The notes under the pieces are model-generated. The model saw only the letters and a program-made list of their open reading frames with translations, did no database searches and had not been told where the DNA came from. The position numbers were made by a program, and so were the translations under genes. Below, piece by piece: positions 63,852 to 64,000 of a DNA stretch of 64,000 bases; within the stretch, counting starts at the first letter, position 1; every line of letters starts with the position of its first letter. The DNA comes from Marinobacter sp. MDS2. Its GTDB lineage: Bacteria > Pseudomonadota > Gammaproteobacteria > Pseudomonadales > Oleiphilaceae. The stretch is taken from positions 1,612,001 to 1,676,000 of the forward strand of contig NZ_JAVAJF010000001.1 in assembly GCF_030718085.1 (NCBI RefSeq), read 5' to 3'.

Positions 63852-64000
63852 CGGACTGATCTCCCGATGTGTTCCCCTCTGCCTGACAAATAGCCGTCAG
63901 TGCTTTGCCTTCTTTTAGCGCGCGAATCTGTGCATCTGGTTGTGCATTAGGTCGCTGCCCAACCTCCGCCAACACCGCCGGCGCCACAACCCCGCCAGCA
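63844..64000 (-). CDS. C-terminal fragment of an upstream T6SS-linked gene (runs off window)
   Basis: Only the last 51 codons are present (AGGVVAPAVLAEVGQRPNAQ...GNTSGDQSDV, stop at 63844). The sequence is low-complexity and gives no domain. By the usual order VgrG or PAAR, DUF4123, effector, immunity, it is probably the tail of a VgrG or PAAR spike protein (inference). It overlaps the DUF4123 gene by eight bases. Confidence 0.55.
   Translation of the reverse strand, partial: AGGVVAPAVLAEVGQRPNAQPDAQIRALKEGKALTAICQAEGNTSGDQSDV

Noticed and set aside
1-64000. Search for CRISPR arrays, tRNA genes, rRNA, integrases or insertion sequences
   Set aside because: No spaced direct repeats, cloverleaf-like sequences or transposase/integrase motifs were noticed.

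Overview
This 64 kb window looks like chromosomal DNA of a marine gammaproteobacterium, most likely Marinobacter or a close relative. That placement is an inference from moderately high GC, the mix of gammaproteobacterial housekeeping genes (thiI with a rhodanese tail, ppnN, tmcA, acnA, cysK, an OprF-like porin, DUF2288, DUF3422, DUF815) and the proteobacterial dedicated sortase system, which is typical of marine species. No rRNA, tRNA, CRISPR array, phage or transposase gene was seen.

Layout. 1-9.1 kb: the start of an aldehyde dehydrogenase gene divergent from an acetylpolyamine amidohydrolase-type gene, then thiI, ppnN, a small cytochrome c, an enoyl-CoA hydratase/hydrolase, an ankyrin lipoprotein and tmcA. 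At 9.13-9.24 kb a perfect 26-bp inverted repeat separates tmcA from a UvrD-like helicase. 11.7-18.6 kb: OmpA/OprF-like porin, a methyltransferase, DadA-like oxidase, TatD nuclease, HD-GYP protein and LysO. 18.6-26.3 kb: a signalling island with an Hpt/REC/GGDEF protein, a REC-HDOD protein and a lone receiver in one operon, divergent from two overlapping histidine kinase genes. 26.3-34.5 kb: acnA, a zinc-finger/TPR membrane protein, a rhomboid protease, a free-standing OmpA domain, two small membrane proteins and an acyltransferase.

34.5-41.4 kb holds a complete dedicated sortase system. The sortase and its VIT/vWA substrate are on one strand, and the dedicated response regulator and histidine kinase are on the other, with a DUF3422 gene translationally coupled to the kinase. 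41.4-48 kb: DUF815 ATPase, cysK, an alpha/beta hydrolase pair, a retropepsin-like protease, a LigE-type exported DNA ligase and an SPFH protein.

48-53.2 kb is an electrophile-defence locus. A NemR orthologue keeps the cysteine and lysine of the E. coli redox switch. Three copies of a TAGAC-N5-GTCTA operator lie at its own promoter and around the promoter of a yqhD / quinone reductase / DJ-1 / ytoQ operon. A LysR regulator, thioredoxin, a 55-residue secreted peptide and a zinc-ribbon rhomboid follow.

56.4-64 kb is a type VI secretion effector island read leftward: the tail of an unidentified upstream gene (perhaps VgrG or PAAR), a DUF4123 adaptor, a VasX/BTH_I2691-like membrane toxin split by a frameshift, and a four-helix membrane protein that is probably its immunity factor. 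The last 1.74 kb (toxin tail plus immunity gene) is duplicated in tandem. The two immunity copies differ mainly in their membrane region, and the duplicated toxin tail carries its own one-base deletion. This island is the most unusual part of the window.
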